DNA from: Turritopsis dohrnii
Lineage: Eukaryota; Cnidaria; Hydrozoa; Anthoathecata; Oceaniidae
Direction: 5' to 3'
NCBI GenBank assembly: GCA_027922465.2
Contig: BQMF02000015.1
Location: 1,488,001-1,552,000, forward strand
DNA length: 64,000 nt
Shown here: in pieces, positions 60,943 to 64,000 of the stretch
Numbering within the stretch: the stretch's first letter is position 1
How the letters are laid out: each line of letters begins with the position of its first letter
The notes under the pieces: model-generated
What the model saw: the letters and a program-made list of their open reading frames with translations, nothing else
What the model was told of the DNA's origin: nothing
Databases searched by the model: none
Translations under genes and position numbers: made by a program

Positions 60943-62271
60943 TTAATATACCTCATCAAAAGTATTAGTAGTGCTAGTGCAATGTTCTCTTTGCCAGCTC
61001 ACCGCTCCTGACTCAGAATTGAAGTAGTCTCTAAAATTGTCTCTGGTGACCTTCGCACTTCTTGTATAATTGTTAGAGCCTTGACCTCGAATTGGTAGTA
61101 AACCACAATTGTCACGAGTTTCAGAACGCCATTGTCCTGCACGTCTTCCAAAAGCACTTTCATGATCAATAAGTTCTGCTGGGCAGTATACATGGTTATC
61201 TCTTTGTTGATTTTTCATTAAATAATTGTGTAAAGCAATTGCAGCTTTTGTGAAAAACTTGACATTCTGTGTTGCAGCAATAATGGGTCTTCGAAAAATT
61301 CTAAATCGAGTTACTAAAATGCCAAATGAATTCTCTATAATTCTTCGGGCACGGGAAAGTCTGTAATTAAAAATGGTTTCCTGCATTTGAAGTTCATTTC
61401 CTCTAGAGTAAGGCCTCAGCATATGTGACTTCAATGCAAATGCTTCATCTCCAACAAAAGGATATGGAAATTCTATGTTTTGATCATAGTCGCTAATAGC
61501 TTTTGCCAAGGGAAAATCTAGCAGATTTTTTTCAATTGCATGTCCTATGCTGCTGTTGTTGTATACACCACTGTCACTTTGTCTACCAGCTTCTCCCACA
61601 TCGATAAGGGTGAACTCATAGTTTGCATTGCAAACTGCAAGCAACACAATGCTAAAAGTTTTCTTATAATTATAATAGAGCGAACCACTTCTAGCGGGTG
61701 CTTGCATCACTATGTGCTTGCCATCTATAGCCCCCAAACAGTGTGGGAAGTTCCACTTTTTTTCAAATTCGTCTGCTATCTGTAGCCACGCGTTTTTGGT
61801 TTTGGGAACTGTCATGAATCCTTTTTTAGTTAAAACCAACCACAAAACCTGACATGTTTCACGTAAAATTCTGCCAACAGTTGTCGAGCTTATTCGGTAG
61901 CTCACGCCTATTGTAAACTGCGAATCTCCAGTCGCTAGATATTTTAAAGTCATACACAATCTTTCTGCGGCAGATGCAACTGGTCGTCGGAAAGATGATT
62001 TTGTAATTAACGGTCCTACCCATGACAACAATTCTTCAAAAGTCTGAGTATTCACTCTGAAGGTCTTGAAGAAAAACTCATCATCAAATAACTTCAGATC
62101 TTTTACAAGAATATAATATTCACTTTTTTCTACTCGGTGTTTAAATAACTCCCGAATCCACATCTTTTTACACTTTTTAAAAGTTTTCGAAGCAATACGG
62201 CGACGTCTTCTTAATATAATCAGCAAGAGTATTTTCTTTTTTAACATCAACAGCTTGTTTATAGCAGCCAT
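60943..62271 (-). CDS. Harbinger transposase (DDE_Tnp_4 type), intact
   Basis: 442 codons without interruption, ATG at 62271. The start is basic and helical (LLMLKKKILLLIILRRRRR), possibly a nuclear signal. A helix-turn-helix-like region follows (RLCMTLKYLATGDSQFTIG, YRISSTTVGRILRETC). The DDE nuclease has HCLGAIDGKHIVMQAP (Asp 1), IDVGEAGRQSDSGVY (Asp 2), VGDEAFALKSHMLRPYS and NYRLSRARRIIENSFGIL (Glu). Length and motif order match Harbinger transposases, which cut and paste with a 3-bp TSD. It is convergent with its MADF partner. No damage seen, so it may be active or recently so. Its catalytic part resembles that of the broken copy at 25440-26572. Confidence 0.88.
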   Translation of the reverse strand: MAAINKLLMLKKKILLLIILRRRRRIASKTFKKCKKMWIRELFKHRVEKSEYYILVKDLKLFDDEFFFKTFRVNTQTFEELLSWVGPLITKSSFRRPVASAAERLCMTLKYLATGDSQFTIGVSYRISSTTVGRILRETCQVLWLVLTKKGFMTVPKTKNAWLQIADEFEKKWNFPHCLGAIDGKHIVMQAPARSGSLYYNYKKTFSIVLLAVCNANYEFTLIDVGEAGRQSDSGVYNNSSIGHAIEKNLLDFPLAKAISDYDQNIEFPYPFVGDEAFALKSHMLRPYSRGNELQMQETIFNYRLSRARRIIENSFGILVTRFRIFRRPIIAATQNVKFFTKAAIALHNYLMKNQQRDNHVYCPAELIDHESAFGRRAGQWRSETRDNCGLLPIRGQGSNNYTRSAKVTRDNFRDYFNSESGAVSWQREHCTSTTNTFDEVY

Positions 62272-62410
62272 ATTTTTAAAAAGTCACTTTATATTTTCAG
62301 CGCCAAAATTTTGCACTCTCGCAACAGGAATTTTGCAATCTCGCAGCGGGCGGGCGGGGAGCAAATTTACTCCCGAGCGGGAATCTACTCCCAATGGAAA
62401 ACGACCTTCA

Positions 62411-63033
62411 TGTATGTACATTTGTTTGTCTTGAAAATTATTTGCTGGTGGCGTTTCTTAATAAGACCCCATTTACATTCGATAAGACCTCTTTACACTA
62501 ACTTTTTTTTTTATGGCAATTTTTAGTCGTGCTTTCGAAAGTATGCTGCTTGCTGCTACCGTTTTGCGCCTTCTGGCTCTTGTGTTATTTAAAAAGTTCG
62601 TATGCTAAAATTATTTAAACATTTTTCATATTACTTTTGCGGTGTTTTAGTGAAGTAAACAACAAGGATTTTGAAGCACAGCTTGAAATCTGAAATTTTG
62701 CCACATACATTTTATGTTTGTATATGTCTTAGCTCTAAATCGTTCATTCAATAAATTTCATTCGATGCACTGATTTTTGGTGGATCTTGCCATTTTAATT
62801 GGATTTCTGTGTATGCAGGAAAGCCATAAATTTTTGTTTTTCTTCTTTAACTGTCCTCCACTAGTGATCATGATCAATAAAACCTTTTTATATTTTTTTC
62901 TTGCTATTTTATGAAAACGTTGAAACGCAAATTTCTAATGGATTTTTCGCTTTAATTTTTTTTTTGAAAAAGTTTTTTTTTTCTTTTAGCTCTTACATAA
63001 TTTCTTTAACAAATCTTACTTTGATTATAAAAT
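62411..63033. other. No gene recognised
   Basis: AT-rich spacer between the Harbinger element and the last TIR element. Confidence 0.4.
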
Positions 63034-63039
63034 ACGTAT

Positions 63040-63960
63040 TTACGATGGCCCTGAAGGCTCATATGCACGCACAAACAAATGCGCTACGCGTAAAATTTTT
63101 TGGCCTACGCATAGAATATTTTGGCCTACGCATAGATTTTTTTGGCCTACGCATAGAATATTTTGGCCTACGCATAGATTTTTTTGGGCTACGCATAGCT
63201 TTTTTGTGTTACGCATAAGTTTTTTTCTCTACGCAGATATTGTTGTGCTACACAGTTATTTTTTACATTGTTACACAAATACTTTTTTCATGTTTGTGTT
63301 TTTTGTTTGTTAGCGCAAAAAAATCAACAACCTATATCTGGTCCTTAATTTATGCTATTTAGTGTGTAATGTTGCATGGGGCAAAAAGCAAAAAACGCGC
63401 AAGAATTGATGAGGAACGAACGACGTACAGCTTTAAATTACTTGCTCGTTCTTCAATCTACATCATCTCCAATAACACCAGAGTCGTTAGTAACTTTGTA
63501 TTTTGGCCAAGGTTATACAAACGCAGAAATCATCTTTTTTCTAGCTGTCCAACACAACCATGTAATCAGCTTGTCAACATTAAAAAGGCTTTTAACTAGT
63601 CTTGGTCTTAGGAGGAGATTTCAAAACGATGAAGAAAATAGAGAAGAGATAACTAACATAATCAAAAAAGAAGTTTTTGAAGTTCACTTGGTAAGCATGT
63701 GATCCACCATCATTATGCACCAGGATGAGAATGCACGAAATTGTCAACAATAATTGTCAACAATATACAGACCAGAATGGAAATGAGGTCGAAATAAATG
63801 CGGAGCACTTTATACAGAAAAGAAATGCGCATAACACAAAAATTTATGCGTAGCACAAAAATTTATGCGTAGCACAAAAACTTCTATGCCTAGTACAAAA
63901 ATTTATGCGTAACACAAAAAGTTTTATGCGTAGCACAAAAAGTATATGCGTAGCCATCGT
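63040..63960. mobile_element. TIR element with CTACGCAT subterminal repeats
   Basis: ACGTAT at 63034-63039 and 63961-63966 is a likely 6-bp duplication. Ends share ACGATGGC. On the left, GGCCTACGCATAGA-type 21-bp units run six to seven times (63090-63240). On the right, TTTATGCGTAGCACAAAAA units run six times in inverse orientation (63825-63955). Confidence 0.75.
63376..63690 (+). CDS. First exon of an integrase-type transposase (HTH part only)
   Basis: 105 codons from ATG to a donor GTAAGC at 63691 (phase 0). ESLVTLYFGQGYTNAEIIFF, then VISLSTLKRLLTSLGLRRRF is a helix-turn-helix found at the start of rve-integrase-like transposases of animals (Ginger/IS3EU-like, named from memory). No DDE core is present before the right terminus, so the element is non-autonomous and this is a leftover exon. 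Reading past the donor adds three codons and a stop at 63702. Confidence 0.55.
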
Positions 63961-64000
63961 ACGTATCCATGTTTCAGTTCACACATTTCTTTTGTTTGCA

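Larger units (their letters stand above)
58798..62407. mobile_element. Complete Harbinger element, TSD TCA
   Basis: Left end AGGCCGTTTTCCACTGGGAG and inverted right end AGGTCGTTTTCCATTGGGAG, about 35 bp with few mismatches. TCA flanks it at 58795-58797 and 62408-62410. It contains an intact two-exon MADF/Myb-like gene (+) and an intact transposase (-), arranged convergently. It has all parts expected of an autonomous PIF/Harbinger transposon. Confidence 0.9.

Overview
This is eukaryotic, AT-rich, transposon-packed DNA with spliced genes, microsatellites, poly(A)-tailed LINE copies and many small DNA transposons. The one host gene recognised resembles the Alr (allorecognition) immunoglobulin-superfamily genes of the colonial hydroid Hydractinia, and the transposon proteins are of kinds common in cnidarians. 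I infer a hydrozoan, plausibly Hydractinia or a relative; no rRNA, complete tRNA or marker gene confirms this.

Host gene. A nine-exon gene on the + strand runs from 11611 to 45906. Every intron is phase 1, and the joined exons give an uninterrupted 635-codon frame: signal peptide, V-set-like Ig domain, I-set Ig domain split by an intron, fibronectin type III domain, a second Ig-like domain without the usual first cysteine, an FN3-like domain, one transmembrane helix containing a glutamate, and a 60-residue tail with three S-x-Y-x-x-[VL] (ITIM-like) motifs and a C-terminal YxxM. Three introns are very large (17.8, 10.5 and 2.8 kb) because transposons have piled into them.

Layout. 0.2-2.3 kb: a decayed transposon-gene scrap, a perfect hairpin and tandem Helitron units. 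2.3-6.3 kb: a LINE with intact ORF1 (winged-helix-like start, esterase-like end) and broken ORF2. 6.3-7.4 kb: a scrap of another retroelement on the minus strand. 8-11 kb: MITE, exon-like ORF, minus-strand Helitron units. 11.6 kb: signal-peptide exon. 11.9-29.5 kb (intron 1): a TIR element, a Tigger transposon split by a 3.9-kb Helitron array, a 2-kb hAT-like element, a decayed Harbinger whose Myb-like gene is broken by two nested elements, a mariner-type MITE and a Harbinger MITE. 29.5-31.5 kb: Ig and FN3 exons. 31.5-42 kb (intron 5): 128-bp satellite, dispersed repeats, MITEs. 42-46 kb: last Ig/FN3, TM and tail exons, with a second Helitron family and a long-TIR element in intron 8. 46-54.8 kb: two LINE fragments and a TIR element with 20-bp repeats. 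54.8-58.2 kb: four-unit Helitron array. 58.8-62.4 kb: a structurally intact Harbinger element with two convergent genes. 63.0-64.0 kb: a TIR element with CTACGCAT subterminal repeats and the first exon of an integrase-type transposase.

The Helitron calls rest on A|T insertion sites, TC 5' ends and a GC-rich hairpin followed by CTAG. Several other insertions are supported by visible target-site duplications, one of them by an empty copy of the same site elsewhere in the window. All coordinates and translations were read by eye.
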